From Variovorax sp. 770b2 (GTDB taxonomy: Bacteria; Pseudomonadota; Gammaproteobacteria; Burkholderiales; Burkholderiaceae_C), in NCBI RefSeq assembly GCF_900115685.1, contig NZ_FOXJ01000001.1, forward strand, positions 3,192,627 through 3,256,626: a stretch of 64,000 bases of DNA, given 5' to 3'. Positions 8,293-18,538 of the stretch are shown here, one piece after another. The notes beneath the pieces were generated by a model that did no database searches, was not told the origin of the DNA, and was given only the letters and a program-made list of their open reading frames with translations. Every line of letters starts with the position of its first letter. Position 1 is the first letter of the stretch. The position numbers and the translations under genes are program-made.

Positions 8293-9355
8293 CGTGCAGC
8301 CTCTGCTTGAGTTGCGCCGCGCTCAGGTCGGCGAGCCCCAGGCTTTCGAAAGTGCGCGGGCCATGGCGCAGGTCGCGGCCGAGAAAACCGCCCACGATGG
8401 CCAGCAGGCCGTGTGCGATGGGCGCATCCACGCCCGCATGGCGCGCGGCCGAGGCGAGGAAGGCCAGGCCGAGTTCGGTGTCTTCGGTGATGTAGCGGTG
8501 CGTGTGCAGGTCGATGTTCTCGCGCCAGTCGCCCGACTTGACGAGTTGCTTGTGCGCGTCGCCGTACATCCACTGGTCGTTGTTGTAGTGATCGGCCAGC
8601 GGATAGTGCGGCGCGCCCTGTCCGAAGGCTTCGCGCACGGCCATGCGCTCGCGGTCGAGCCGGTCGGTCACGTCGCGCACCGCGCGCTGGGTGCCTTCGT
8701 TGTGGATGTCCCAGCGCTCGAAGTGCTGCAGCGGGGCAGCGTTCATGACCATCAGCGGCGGGTGGATGACCGGGCCGGCGTTCATCAGCGCACCCGAGAG
8801 CGCGTCGCCGCAGCCATGCACGGCCGGGTAGGCCTTGCGGATCACGGCGATCGCCTCGGACTCCTTGCGCGCGGGGTAGACGCCGGTCGGCAGGCGGATG
8901 GCGCGGACCGTGACATTCACTTCGCGCTCGCCGTGCTTGCGCGCGAGATACGGCAGGGTGCCGGTTTCGGCCCAGGCCACGTCGGCGCGGTTGCCGGCCT
9001 CTTTCACCGTTCGCGCCATCACGTAGCTGCCGAAGGTGCCGGGCGGCAGGAAGACGACCTGGCCGTCGACCAGGTGCGGCGCCATCGCGAGCGCGATGTC
9101 GTGCTGGGCGATGGCGGGCGTGGGAATGACGATCAGCTCGGCGCCCTTGAGGGCCGCGCCGATATCGGGCGTCGCAAGCGCCAACGGCACCTCGCGCGTG
9201 CCCTTCGCATCCTTCAGCGTGATCGCGCCGGCTTGCATGACTGGCTCGAGCGCGGCGGCATCGCGACGCCACAAGCGCACCTCGTGGCCAGCTTCGGACA
9301 GGTCCGCGGCAGCTGCGTAAGCACCGTGACCACCGCCAAGAATCGCAATTTTCAT
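8282..9355 (-). CDS. NAD/NADP octopine/nopaline dehydrogenase family protein
   Basis: A 357-residue protein with an N-terminal NAD(P)-binding motif (AILGGGHGAYAAAADLSEAG) and a C-terminal opine-dehydrogenase domain with PVIHPPLMVMNAAP and the HYPLADHYNNDQWMYGD stretch near residues 270-290. Enzymes of this family reductively condense 2-oxoacids with amino acids or run the reverse reaction; bacterial catabolic members often release amino acids from opine-like compounds. It is the first gene of the operon and has a good sigma-70-like promoter about 80 bp upstream. I took the ATG at 9355 because it starts right at the Rossmann strand. Confidence 0.82.
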   Translation of the reverse strand: MKIAILGGGHGAYAAAADLSEAGHEVRLWRRDAAALEPVMQAGAITLKDAKGTREVPLALATPDIGAALKGAELIVIPTPAIAQHDIALAMAPHLVDGQVVFLPPGTFGSYVMARTVKEAGNRADVAWAETGTLPYLARKHGEREVNVTVRAIRLPTGVYPARKESEAIAVIRKAYPAVHGCGDALSGALMNAGPVIHPPLMVMNAAPLQHFERWDIHNEGTQRAVRDVTDRLDRERMAVREAFGQGAPHYPLADHYNNDQWMYGDAHKQLVKSGDWRENIDLHTHRYITEDTELGLAFLASAARHAGVDAPIAHGLLAIVGGFLGRDLRHGPRTFESLGLADLSAAQLKQRLHDGE

Positions 9356-9427
9356 GTTCGGGATTTTGAAAGCAGATGTCGATGAACCGGTAACCGATGT
9401 GCGGCCCCGGAGAGGCAATGCGCTATT

Positions 9428-9456
9428 ACATTACTTTTCATCGATTCAGATGTCAA
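9428..9456 (-). promoter_or_regulatory. Candidate sigma-70 promoter of the opine-dehydrogenase operon
   Basis: On the minus strand a perfect TTGACA (9456-9451) is followed after 17 bp by TAATGT (9433-9428). The first start codon is at 9355, which leaves a leader of about 65 nt. The -10 box matches the consensus only partly. Confidence 0.45.
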
Positions 9457-9495
9457 TCAAATCCAGCGCCAACGGCCCCCTCGGAAACCCGCAAT

Positions 9496-9528
9496 GAAAA
9501 AGCCCGCGCTTCTTGCGAAGCGCGGGCT
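9496..9528 (-). terminator. Rho-independent terminator of the DEAD-box helicase gene
   Basis: A perfect 12-bp stem (9501-9512 paired with 9517-9528) with a 4-nt loop is followed on the minus strand by a short T run ending at 9496. It begins 42 bp past the helicase stop codon and precedes the promoter of the next operon. Confidence 0.85.
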
Positions 9529-9570
9529 TTCTTTTGGGGCGAGACGGCCGTTCGGCCGCTCTGAAATGGA

Positions 9571-11508
9571 TCAGCGCGTGGGCTTGAACGCACGCTTTTG
9601 TGCGTCGCGGGGCACGAAGACCTTGCCCGGGCCGCCGTGGCCTGCGCCATTGCCGCGCGGTGCGAAACCTTCGCGGGGTGCGAAGCCTTCACGGGGAGCG
9701 AAACCGCCGCCTTCGCCGCGACCACCACCGTGGCCGTGGCCGCCGCGCGGAGCACTGTCGCCCCAACCCGGCTTGCGACCGTAACCGCCACCGCCGTTGT
9801 TGCCGCCGTCGTCACGACCGCCGCCGAAGCCGGCGTTGTTGCCGCCCTGGTAGCCGCGCGGGGCCTGATGACCCTGGCTCGGCGCCGGACCGCGTGCATT
9901 GCGGTCGTTGAAGCCGCTGGCACCGGCGTAGCCGCCGCCGTTGTTGCCGCGGTAGCCACCGCCGCCGCCTGCACCGCCATTGCCGAACTTGCGGTCGCGC
10001 GACTGGTTGTCGCCACGGCCACCGCGGTACTCGCCCATCGGGGGGCGCGATTGCGGCATGCGCTGTTGCGGCTCGAGGCCGGCAACCACTTCAGCCTTGA
10101 ACTGCTGGCGGCTGTATTGCTCGATGTCCATGATCTTGCGGCGATCGCGGAACTCTGCAAACGTGATGGCCAGGCCATCGCGGCCGGCACGGCCGGTGCG
10201 GCCGATGCGGTGGGTGTAGTCCTCGGCCTTCATCGGCAGGCCGAAGTTGAAGACGTGGGTGATGGTCGGCACGTCGATGCCGCGGGCGGCAACGTCGGTG
10301 GCCACCAGGATCTGCACCTGGCCCTGGCGCAGCGCCATCAGGCGGCGGTTGCGCAGGCCCTGGCTCAGGGCGCCGTGCAGCGCCACGGCGCTGAAGCCTT
10401 CTTGCTGCAGGTCGTTGGCGAGGCCGTCGCACTCGACTTGCGTGCTGGCGAACACGATCGCCTGGTTGATGCTGGTGTCGCGCAGCCAGTGGTCCAGCAG
10501 CTTGCGCTTGTGCTGGCTGTTGTCAGCCCAGTACAGCGACTGCTTGATGTTGACGTGCTTTTCCTGCGGGCTGTCGATGGTGATGCGTTGCGGCTCGCGC
10601 ATGACGCGCTGGGCCAGCTGCTGGATGCGCGGCGCGAAGGTGGCGCTGAACATCATGGTCTGCTGGCGCTCGATGGTGAGCTGGTTGACTTCGGCCAGGT
10701 CGTCGGAGAAGCCCAGGTCGAGCATGCGGTCGGCTTCGTCGACCACCAGGAACTTGACCTGGTCGAGCTTGAGTTGCTGCGAGCGTTGCAGATCGAGCAG
10801 GCGGCCGGGCGTGGCAACCACGAGGTCGGCGTTCTGCAGCTTGGCGATCTGCAGTTGGTAAGGCATGCCGCCCACCACGTTGGCGATGCGAAGACCGCGG
10901 CAATGGCGAACCAGTTCGATGGCGTCGTGCGCGACCTGCTGCGCGAGTTCGCGCGTCGGGCACAGGATCAGGGCGCCGGGGGTGGCGGCCTTGAAGTGGC
11001 GGGCGTTGGTCGGGTCCTTGCGCTTGGGCTTCTTCGGGGCAGCTTCACCGCGGGCGGCGGCTTCGGCGGCCTGGCGCTGGAATTCGGCCTTGGCTTCGGC
11101 TTCGGCTTCGGCCTGGCGCTTCAGCAGGGTGTGCAGCACGGGCAGCAGGAAGGCTGCGGTCTTGCCCGAACCGGTCTGGCTGGAGACCATCAGGTCGACG
11201 AAACGGGCCTTGCCGTCCTGGCCGGCTTCACCGCCCATGGCGAGCGGGATCACCTTGTCTTGCACGGTGGTCGGCTGGGTGAAGCCCAGGTCGGCCACGG
11301 CGGCGATCAGTTCAGGTGCGAGGCCCAGGCGGATGAAACCGTTGGGCAGGCTGGGTTCTTGTTCGACCGCAGCGGCCTCGGGGGCGGCTGCATCGAGCGC
11401 CTCGAGGATCGGCGCTTCGGACACAGTGTCCACGGCGGCGGTGAATTCGTTGTTGGTAGCGGATTGCACAGGCGCGAACTCGCCCTGCGCTTCAAAAGCG
11501 TCGGTCAT
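9571..11508 (-). CDS. DEAD-box ATP-dependent RNA helicase, RhlE-like
   Basis: A 645-residue helicase. The Q motif (FIRLGLAPELIAAVADLGF) starts near residue 58. Motif I is SQTGSGKT (110-117), then PTREL (184-188), TPGRLLDL (233-240), DEAD (257-260), SAT (288-290), and in the second domain ATDVAARGID and HRIGRTGRAGR. Between motif I and PTREL there is a charged Glu/Ala/Lys insertion of about 45 residues (131-176), longer than in most relatives. The C-terminal 170 residues form a Gly/Arg/Asn-rich tail ending in repeats of FAPREG. Such tails bind RNA and are disordered. It is transcribed alone, with a leader of about 200 nt and its own terminator. Confidence 0.93.
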   Translation of the reverse strand: MTDAFEAQGEFAPVQSATNNEFTAAVDTVSEAPILEALDAAAPEAAAVEQEPSLPNGFIRLGLAPELIAAVADLGFTQPTTVQDKVIPLAMGGEAGQDGKARFVDLMVSSQTGSGKTAAFLLPVLHTLLKRQAEAEAEAKAEFQRQAAEAAARGEAAPKKPKRKDPTNARHFKAATPGALILCPTRELAQQVAHDAIELVRHCRGLRIANVVGGMPYQLQIAKLQNADLVVATPGRLLDLQRSQQLKLDQVKFLVVDEADRMLDLGFSDDLAEVNQLTIERQQTMMFSATFAPRIQQLAQRVMREPQRITIDSPQEKHVNIKQSLYWADNSQHKRKLLDHWLRDTSINQAIVFASTQVECDGLANDLQQEGFSAVALHGALSQGLRNRRLMALRQGQVQILVATDVAARGIDVPTITHVFNFGLPMKAEDYTHRIGRTGRAGRDGLAITFAEFRDRRKIMDIEQYSRQQFKAEVVAGLEPQQRMPQSRPPMGEYRGGRGDNQSRDRKFGNGGAGGGGGYRGNNGGGYAGASGFNDRNARGPAPSQGHQAPRGYQGGNNAGFGGGRDDGGNNGGGGYGRKPGWGDSAPRGGHGHGGGRGEGGGFAPREGFAPREGFAPRGNGAGHGGPGKVFVPRDAQKRAFKPTR

Positions 11509-11722
11509 GTGAATATCAATCTCAAACGCGAGCGCTGCCGTAGGCGGCGCCCCGTTGGTGGTTAAAAACATCAACCATCCAACGACATTCAGCTTCCGGC
11601 TAACGCCTGAGGCTGTGGCCCTTTTTGATCAGCGGATGCGATCGGGCGCGGTGTGCAAGATAGGGAGATGCAAGAGACGCTGAACTGTGTCCTGTGACAA
11701 ATGCAAATCAGCGAAGCCTGCG

Positions 11723-11751
11723 ATTATGGCACGGCTTCGGGTTTTTACCTA
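11723..11751 (-). promoter_or_regulatory. Possible promoter of the RNA helicase gene
   Basis: On the minus strand CATAAT (11728-11723) is preceded 17 bp upstream by TAGGTA (11751-11746). If used, it gives a 5' leader of about 208 nt before the helicase start. The -35 match is weak (3/6). Confidence 0.3.
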
Positions 11752-11759
11752 ATCCCTTG

Positions 11760-12356
11760 TCAATCGGTCAGGCGAATGAAGGTTTCGCGGTAGTGGGCGA
11801 GTTCCTCGATGGACTCGTGCACGTCGGCCAGCGCGGTGTGCGCCTGCTGTTTCTTGAAGGCGCTGTAGGCCGAGGGCTTCCAGCGCTTGGCCAGTTCCTT
11901 CAGGGTGCTGACGTCCAGGTTGCGGTAGTGGAAGTACGCCTCGAGCCTGGGCATGAACTTGACCAAAAATCGCCGGTCCTGCCCGATGGTGTTGCCGCAC
12001 ATCGGCGAGCCGCTGCGGGGGATGTACTTGGCGATGAATTCGAGCAGCTGCTGTTCGGCCGCGGCTTCGTCCAGCGTGGAGGCCTTCACCTTGTCGATCA
12101 GGCCGCTGCGGCCGTGGGTGCCCTTGTTCCAGGCATCCATGGCGTCGAGCACGGCATCGCTCTGGTGGATGACGAGCACCGGGCCGTCGATGCGGGGCGT
12201 GAGGTCGGGGCCGGTGACGACCACGGCGATCTCGAGCAGGAACTCTTTCTCGGGGTCCAGGCCGCTCATCTCGCAGTCCAGCCAGACCAGGTTCTGGTCG
12301 CTTTTCTTCAGGGTGGGTACGGCTGCGGGGGGCGTCGGGTCAAGGGATTCGGGCAT
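11760..12356 (-). CDS. orn: Oligoribonuclease
   Basis: A 198-residue DEDDh 3'-5' exoribonuclease. The acidic residues lie in [12 protein letters not shown] (about 24-35), in the [13 protein letters not shown] region, and in [14 protein letters not shown] near residue 170, the last with the catalytic His. Orn degrades 2-5-nt RNAs and the c-di-GMP product pGpG. The protein has about 18 extra N-terminal residues compared with the E. coli enzyme (181). It is divergent from the M48 protease gene, with 59 bp between the starts. Confidence 0.95.
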   Translation of the reverse strand: MPESLDPTPPAAVPTLKKSDQNLVWLDCEMSGLDPEKEFLLEIAVVVTGPDLTPRIDGPVLVIHQSDAVLDAMDAWNKGTHGRSGLIDKVKASTLDEAAAEQQLLEFIAKYIPRSGSPMCGNTIGQDRRFLVKFMPRLEAYFHYRNLDVSTLKELAKRWKPSAYSAFKKQQAHTALADVHESIEELAHYRETFIRLTD

Positions 12357-12415
12357 CGCAGGATTGTCGTCGAAGGCCTGCGCCCCGATTTACCGGAGAC
12401 TAAACTCGCCGCTCC

Positions 12416-13681
12416 ATGTCCTATTCACTCATCTTCACCATCGCTTTCGCGGTGGCGCTCGTTGCGGGCCTGCTCGTGAAGTTCTGGCTCGCTTCCCGGC
12501 AGGTGCGCCATGTGGCGCAGCACCGCGGCACCGTGCCGGAAGCCTTCGCGCAGACCATCACGCTCGCAGCCCACCAGAAGGCGGCCGACTACACGATCGC
12601 CAAGGCCCGCTTCGGCCTGGTCGAAATGGCCTGGAGCGCGGCGCTGCTGTTGGGCTGGACGCTGCTCGGCGGGCTCGATGTGCTCAACAAGCTGCTGCTG
12701 GTGTGGCTCGGTGGCGGGATGGTGCAGCAACTGTTGCTGCTGGCCGCCTTCGCGGCCATCGGCGGCCTCCTCGAACTGCCGTTCACCCTGTGGCAGACCT
12801 TCAGGCTCGAAGAGCGCTTCGGTTTCAACAAGATGACCTTCAAGCTCTGGCTGGCGGACGCCGTCAAGTCGACGCTGCTCGGTGCGCTGATCGGACTGCC
12901 GATCGCGGCGCTGATCCTCTGGCTCATGGGCGCTGCCGGCACGCTCTGGTGGCTCTGGGCCTGGGCTGCATGGATGGGTTTCAACCTGCTGTTGATGCTG
13001 ATCTACCCGAGCTTCATCGCGCCGCTGTTCAACAAGTTCAAGCCGCTGGACGACCCCACCCTGAAGGCGCGCGTCACGGCGTTGATGAAGCGCTGCGGCT
13101 TCGCAGCCAAGGGCCTGTTCGTGATGGATGGCAGCACCCGCAGCGCCCACGCGAACGCCTACTTCACCGGCTTCGGCGCGAGCAAGCGCGTGGTGTTCTA
13201 CGACACGCTGCTGCGCCAGTTGAATGCCGGCGAAGTGGAGGCCGTGCTCGCGCACGAACTCGGCCACTTCAAGCACCGCCATATCGTGAAGCGGCTCATC
13301 GCGATGTTCGCGCTGAGCCTGGCAGGCTTCGCGCTGCTGGGCTGGGTCTCGACCCAGGTCTGGTTCTATACCGGCCTGGGCGTGCAGCCGAACATGTCGC
13401 CAGCCGCGCCCAACAGCGCGCTGGCCCTGCTGCTGTTCATGCTCGCGGTGCCTGTGTTCGGCTTCTTCGTGGCGCCGTTGCCGGCGCGCCTTTCGCGCAA
13501 GCACGAGTTCGAGGCCGATGCCTATGCCGTCGCGCAGACCAGCGGTGCCGACCTTTCCGCTGCGCTGCTCAAGCTCTACCAGGACAACGCCTCGACGCTC
13601 ACGCCCGACCCGGTGTTCGTCAAGTTCTACTACTCCCATCCGCCCGCGTCCGAGCGCCTTGCGCGCATGACCGCGGCGTGA
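12416..13681 (+). CDS. M48-family membrane metallopeptidase (Ste24/CAAX protease-like)
   Basis: A 421-residue integral membrane zinc protease. The N-terminal half has several membrane segments, beginning with LIFTIAFAVALVAGLLVKFWL, and corresponds to the five-helix M48 N-terminal domain. The zinc motif HELGHFKHRH occurs near residue 278. A further Glu ligand is expected in RKHEFEADAYAV (about residue 362). Bacterial homologues act in membrane protein quality control; there is no prenylation pathway to imply CAAX processing. It is followed after 31 bp by the pterin dehydratase and rsgA genes on the same strand. Confidence 0.9.
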   Translation: MSYSLIFTIAFAVALVAGLLVKFWLASRQVRHVAQHRGTVPEAFAQTITLAAHQKAADYTIAKARFGLVEMAWSAALLLGWTLLGGLDVLNKLLLVWLGGGMVQQLLLLAAFAAIGGLLELPFTLWQTFRLEERFGFNKMTFKLWLADAVKSTLLGALIGLPIAALILWLMGAAGTLWWLWAWAAWMGFNLLLMLIYPSFIAPLFNKFKPLDDPTLKARVTALMKRCGFAAKGLFVMDGSTRSAHANAYFTGFGASKRVVFYDTLLRQLNAGEVEAVLAHELGHFKHRHIVKRLIAMFALSLAGFALLGWVSTQVWFYTGLGVQPNMSPAAPNSALALLLFMLAVPVFGFFVAPLPARLSRKHEFEADAYAVAQTSGADLSAALLKLYQDNASTLTPDPVFVKFYYSHPPASERLARMTAA

Positions 13682-13712
13682 TCAACCGCCCCACCCTTCA
13701 GCAGAGCCCCTC

Positions 13713-14063
13713 ATGAGCAGCATGTTCAAACCCAAGGACTGGAAGAGCCTTCCTCCCCGCCAGGCCCTGAGCGCCACCGAGATCGTTTCCGGCCTCGCCA
13801 AGCTCGACGGCTGGAAGCTCACCGGCGACGGCGCCGATGTCGCCATCGAGAAGACCTTCACCTTCGCCAACTACTTCGAGACCATCGCCTTCGTGAACGC
13901 GCTGGCGCTCGTGGCGCACACGCAGGACCACCATCCCGACCTGTTGGTGCACTACAACCGCTGCGTGGTGCGCTTCAACACGCACGACGTGAATGGCCTG
14001 TCGGTCACCGATTTCGATTGCGCGCGGCAGGCCGACGCGCTGGTTGCGAGCCCCGCCGCGTGA
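13713..14063 (+). CDS. phhB: Pterin-4-alpha-carbinolamine dehydratase
   Basis: A 116-residue dehydratase that regenerates dihydropterin after aromatic amino-acid hydroxylation. The signature HTQDHHPDLLVHYNRCVVRF (about residues 69-88) has the paired histidines and the downstream strand typical of PCD/DCoH proteins, and the HDVNGLSVTDFDCA ending also fits. No phenylalanine hydroxylase gene is adjacent; the gene sits between a membrane protease and rsgA and starts 12 bp before the latter. It may serve a distant phhA or another pterin enzyme. Confidence 0.92.
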   Translation: MSSMFKPKDWKSLPPRQALSATEIVSGLAKLDGWKLTGDGADVAIEKTFTFANYFETIAFVNALALVAHTQDHHPDLLVHYNRCVVRFNTHDVNGLSVTDFDCARQADALVASPAA

Positions 14064-14075
14064 GGAAACACGCCT

Positions 14076-15028
14076 GTGGCTAAGCCGGGCCGCGCCGCCT
14101 TCACCCCCGCTGCGCACAACGCGGGGAAGGCGCACCACGACGGCCTCGTCGTTGCCAGCCACGGGCGTCACTGCCTCGTCGAAACGCCCACGGGCGAGCG
14201 GCTGATCTGCCACCCGCGCGGCAAGAAGAGCCAGGCCGTGGTCGGCGACCGCGTGCGCTGGCAGGCCACCGAGGACGAAGGCACCATCGAGGAGGTGCTG
14301 CCGCGGCGCAACCTCTTCTACCGGCAGGACGAGATCCGCACGAAGTCCTTTGCAGCGAACCTGGACCATGTGCTGATCCTGATCGCGGCCGAGCCGGAGT
14401 TTTCCGAGCACCAACTGGCGCGTGCGCTGATCGCGGCGGAAGCCCAGCGCATCACGCCGATCATCGCGCTCAACAAGAGCGACCTGGTCGAGCCCTTCGA
14501 GCGCGCCTGGAACAAGCTGGCGCCTTATCGCCGCATGCACCACGGCGTGCTGCCGCTCTCGCTCAAGGCATCGGGCGAGGCGGACTACGCCTCGCTGATG
14601 AAGCTGCTGTCCGGCAAATCCACCCTCGTCCTCGGCCCTTCCGGCTCGGGCAAGAGCACGCTGACCAACCTGCTGGTGCCGGGCGCGACGGTGCTGACCC
14701 AGGAGATTTCGCAGGCGCTGAATTCGGGCAAGCACACGACCACGAGCACCACCTGGTACTGGATCGACGAAGCCCGCACCACCGGCCTGATCGACTCGCC
14801 GGGCTTCCAGGAATTCGGCCTCAACCACATCGAGCCGATGCAGCTCGCCGGGTTGATGCCCGACATCGCCGAGCACACGGGGGACTGCAAGTTCTACAAC
14901 TGCACCCACCTGCACGAACCCGGCTGCGGCGTGATCTCGAACGTCGAGACGCCGACGCACGCGGGCCCGATCAGCGCATCGCGCTACAAGATCTACGGCG
15001 AGCTGTTCGCCGAGTTGAGCCAGACGCG

Positions 15029-15035
<7 letters not shown>
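14076..15035 (+). CDS. rsgA: Small ribosomal subunit biogenesis GTPase RsgA
   Basis: A 319-residue circularly permuted GTPase that assists 30S maturation. After an OB-fold domain the G motifs occur in the permuted order: NKSD (G4, about residue 130), the P-loop GPSGSGKST (G1, about 189-197), then [10 protein letters not shown] (G3). The C-terminal zinc finger is formed by cysteines and a histidine in [14 protein letters not shown]. Translation starts at a GTG 12 bp after phhB. The 3' end overlaps the convergent hisC by 7 bp. Confidence 0.95.
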
Positions 15036-16117
<1,082 letters not shown>

Positions 16118-16127
16118 GTCGCGCCGC

Positions 16128-17129
16128 TCAACCGAGCAGACGGGCAAGCGTCAGCAACGCCAGCAGCACCATCCACATCACGACCGAACGCCAGACGAGG
16201 CCGACCACGCTGCGCAGGTGCCCGGGCTCGGGCTCGCGGCCCGGCGTGCTGCCGCTGTCGGGCCTGCGGTCGTCGATCACGGATTCGCCGGCCTGCGCGC
16301 GCGGCAGCGGGTCGGTGACCGGAATGGGGCTCAGCGAACCGCCGCCCAGGCGCACATTGACCGCGCCGGAGGTGGCCGCGAGGATCACGCCGTCGTTCTC
16401 GTTCGGAAAGCGCCGGGCGTCGTTGCGCCAGCAGTCGATGGCTTCCTCGAAGCTGCCAACCACCGCGAAGCCGAGCGCCGTGATGCGCGCGGGCAGCCAG
16501 TCGATGCCGTGCCAGGCGCTCTCGGCCGCCTGCTGCACGGAGACGCTCGACGGCTGTACTGCCGCGCCGTTCTTGTGGGCCCAATAGCGTGCGACGAATT
16601 CGCTCATGCGGTAGAACACCGCGCCGGCCGGTCCGAGGCCGATGGCGGCGAGCACCGAGAACCACGCCAGCACGCCGAACACGTGGCGGTGCGCGGCGAT
16701 GACCGAATGCTCGATCACATGGCGCACGATTTCGCTGCGCTTCAACTCGGCGGCATCGACGCCCTGCCAGTGCGCCAGCAGCGAGCGCGCGAGCGGCTCG
16801 TCGCCCTCGTCGAGCGCATCGCGGATGTCGGTGAAGTGGTGGCTGAACTGCCGGAAGCCCAGCGTGACGTAGAGCACCGCGATGCTCCAGAGCACCGCGA
16901 ACGGCAGGCCCAGCGTGAGCACCAGCAGCCAATGCACGCCGAGCGACACGAGCGTGGGCACGAAGACGGCGAGCCCCCAGGCGATCCATCCGTGATGGGG
17001 CTTGCCCGCATCGAAATTGCGGCTGGTCCAGCGGGTCCACGCGAGAACGGTGCCGTACACGGGGTTGTGAGGGCCCAGCGGCCTCACTTGCTCGATCAGC
17101 AACGCGCACAGGATGGCAAAGAAGCTCAT
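16128..17129 (-). CDS. CobD/CbiB-family membrane protein
   Basis: A 333-residue membrane protein of the CobD/CbiB family. Members include adenosylcobinamide-phosphate synthase, but in betaproteobacteria a divergent copy often sits outside cobalamin operons and its role is unclear. Visible features are a hydrophobic N-terminus ([17 protein letters not shown]), central membrane segments, a soluble loop with [12 protein letters not shown], a late Gly-rich [10 protein letters not shown], and a final membrane helix ([15 protein letters not shown]). No other cobalamin gene is present in the window. It shares a transcript with hisC and probably with the upstream CoA pyrophosphatase gene. Confidence 0.75.
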   Translation of the reverse strand: MSFFAILCALLIEQVRPLGPHNPVYGTVLAWTRWTSRNFDAGKPHHGWIAWGLAVFVPTLVSLGVHWLLVLTLGLPFAVLWSIAVLYVTLGFRQFSHHFTDIRDALDEGDEPLARSLLAHWQGVDAAELKRSEIVRHVIEHSVIAAHRHVFGVLAWFSVLAAIGLGPAGAVFYRMSEFVARYWAHKNGAAVQPSSVSVQQAAESAWHGIDWLPARITALGFAVVGSFEEAIDCWRNDARRFPNENDGVILAATSGAVNVRLGGGSLSPIPVTDPLPRAQAGESVIDDRRPDSGSTPGREPEPGHLRSVVGLVWRSVVMWMVLLALLTLARLLG

Positions 17130-17170
17130 CCTTCGATGATAGCGAGAGAGCCCGAAGGTTCGGGCGAGGG

Positions 17171-17911
17171 TCAGGCGCTCAGGAAACGGTAAAGATTGCG
17201 CAGCATGCCGGCGGTGGCGCCCCAGACGAAGCGCTCGTCGGCGCCGTCCTGGTAGGGCATCGAGTACCACTGGCGCTTCGTGCCGTCGGGGGCCGGCACG
17301 GTGTGGTGGCGATGGTTGGCCGGATCCATCAGCCACTCGAGCGGCACTTCGAAGGCATCGGCGACTTCGTAGGGATTGAGGGTGAGTTCGAACCCGGGCT
17401 GCACCAGCGCGACCACCGGCGTCACGATGAAGGAGGTGACCGTCGTGTAGGTCGGCAGGTTGCCGAGCACTTCGATGTACTGCGCCGAGAGGCCGACCTC
17501 TTCCCAGGCCTCGCGCAACGCGGCAGCCGCGAGGTTCGCGTCCTCGGGGTCGACACGCCCACCAGGAAATGCGACCTGGCCCGAATGGGTCGAGAGGTGT
17601 GCGGTGCGCTCGGTCAGCAGCACGGTCGCGCCTTGCGGGCGTTGCACGATCGGCACGAGCACGGCGGCCTGAGCAGGTGCGCGCTCGGTCATTCGCGGCT
17701 CGCGGCGCAGCTCGGGGGTCCAGACCGGTGGCGTCTCGAAACGCGCCCGCAGGGCCTGCGCCGTCAACTGCGCGGCCGGCACTGCCGGCAGCCCATCGTT
17801 CTTCACCGCGAATGGCGCCTTGCGCGGATCGAACGGCGGCAGCGTGGACGGCGCCACGGCGTTGACGGGTTCGAGGGAGGCGTCCTGCGGGGAAGTGGAT
17901 GAGGAGGTCAA
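17171..17911 (-). CDS. CoA pyrophosphatase (Nudix hydrolase)
   Basis: A Nudix hydrolase of about 246 residues. The CoA-specific signature LLTERTAHLSTHSGQVAFPGG runs directly into the Nudix box, RVDPEDANLAAAALREAWEEVGL, with REAWEE supplying the metal-binding glutamates. These enzymes cleave CoA to 4'-phosphopantetheine and adenosine 3',5'-bisphosphate. The start is uncertain: I propose the TTG at 17911, while an ATG at 17992 would add 27 residues that look like the reverse of the rplS terminator region. A proline-rich leader of some 40 residues precedes the conserved part. Confidence 0.85.
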   Translation of the reverse strand: MTSSSTSPQDASLEPVNAVAPSTLPPFDPRKAPFAVKNDGLPAVPAAQLTAQALRARFETPPVWTPELRREPRMTERAPAQAAVLVPIVQRPQGATVLLTERTAHLSTHSGQVAFPGGRVDPEDANLAAAALREAWEEVGLSAQYIEVLGNLPTYTTVTSFIVTPVVALVQPGFELTLNPYEVADAFEVPLEWLMDPANHRHHTVPAPDGTKRQWYSMPYQDGADERFVWGATAGMLRNLYRFLSA

Positions 17912-17988
17912 GAGATGAAAAGTACCGGAGCCGGAAAGAAGAAGTAGAGCGGAAAAATCGAAAGTTGTCTTTGAGCGAAAACAACAAC

Positions 17989-18019
17989 GCAAAAAGCCGC
18001 CAGAACGGCGGCTTTTTGC
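17989..18019 (-). terminator. Rho-independent terminator after rplS
   Basis: A GC-rich stem (GCCGCC 17996-18001 with GGCGGC 18007-18012) flanked by an A run and a T run forms a terminator readable on both strands. It starts about 20 bp past the rplS stop and closes the ribosomal operon. Confidence 0.85.
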
Positions 18020-18036
18020 ACTGCAGGAAGGGCTGC

Positions 18037-18420
<384 letters not shown>

Positions 18421-18532
18421 GATTTCCTGATATTCGATCGTGTCGGGCTACACAAAAGGCGCCGTTGGTATCTGTCACCCGGGGGTGGGCAGAAGGCCAG
18501 GCGCGGCCGGGCAGAGGATCGGGGAGCCCGAG

Positions 18533-18538
18533 ATTATA
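18533..18538 (-). promoter_or_regulatory. Possible internal -10 box ahead of rplS
   Basis: A perfect TATAAT on the minus strand overlaps the trmD stop codon and precedes a leader of about 105 nt before rplS. I found no convincing -35 box (the upstream bases are an A run), so an internal promoter is only a possibility. Confidence 0.3.

Noticed and set aside
9598..11565. 655-codon plus-strand open frame opposite the RNA helicase
   Set aside because: All helicase motifs are on the minus strand; the plus frame is a composition artefact.
11712..11746. Hairpin CGAAGCC/GGCTTCG followed by GGTTTTT on the plus strand, terminator-like
   Set aside because: No plus-strand gene lies upstream, so it would have nothing to terminate; it may only be leader structure or chance.
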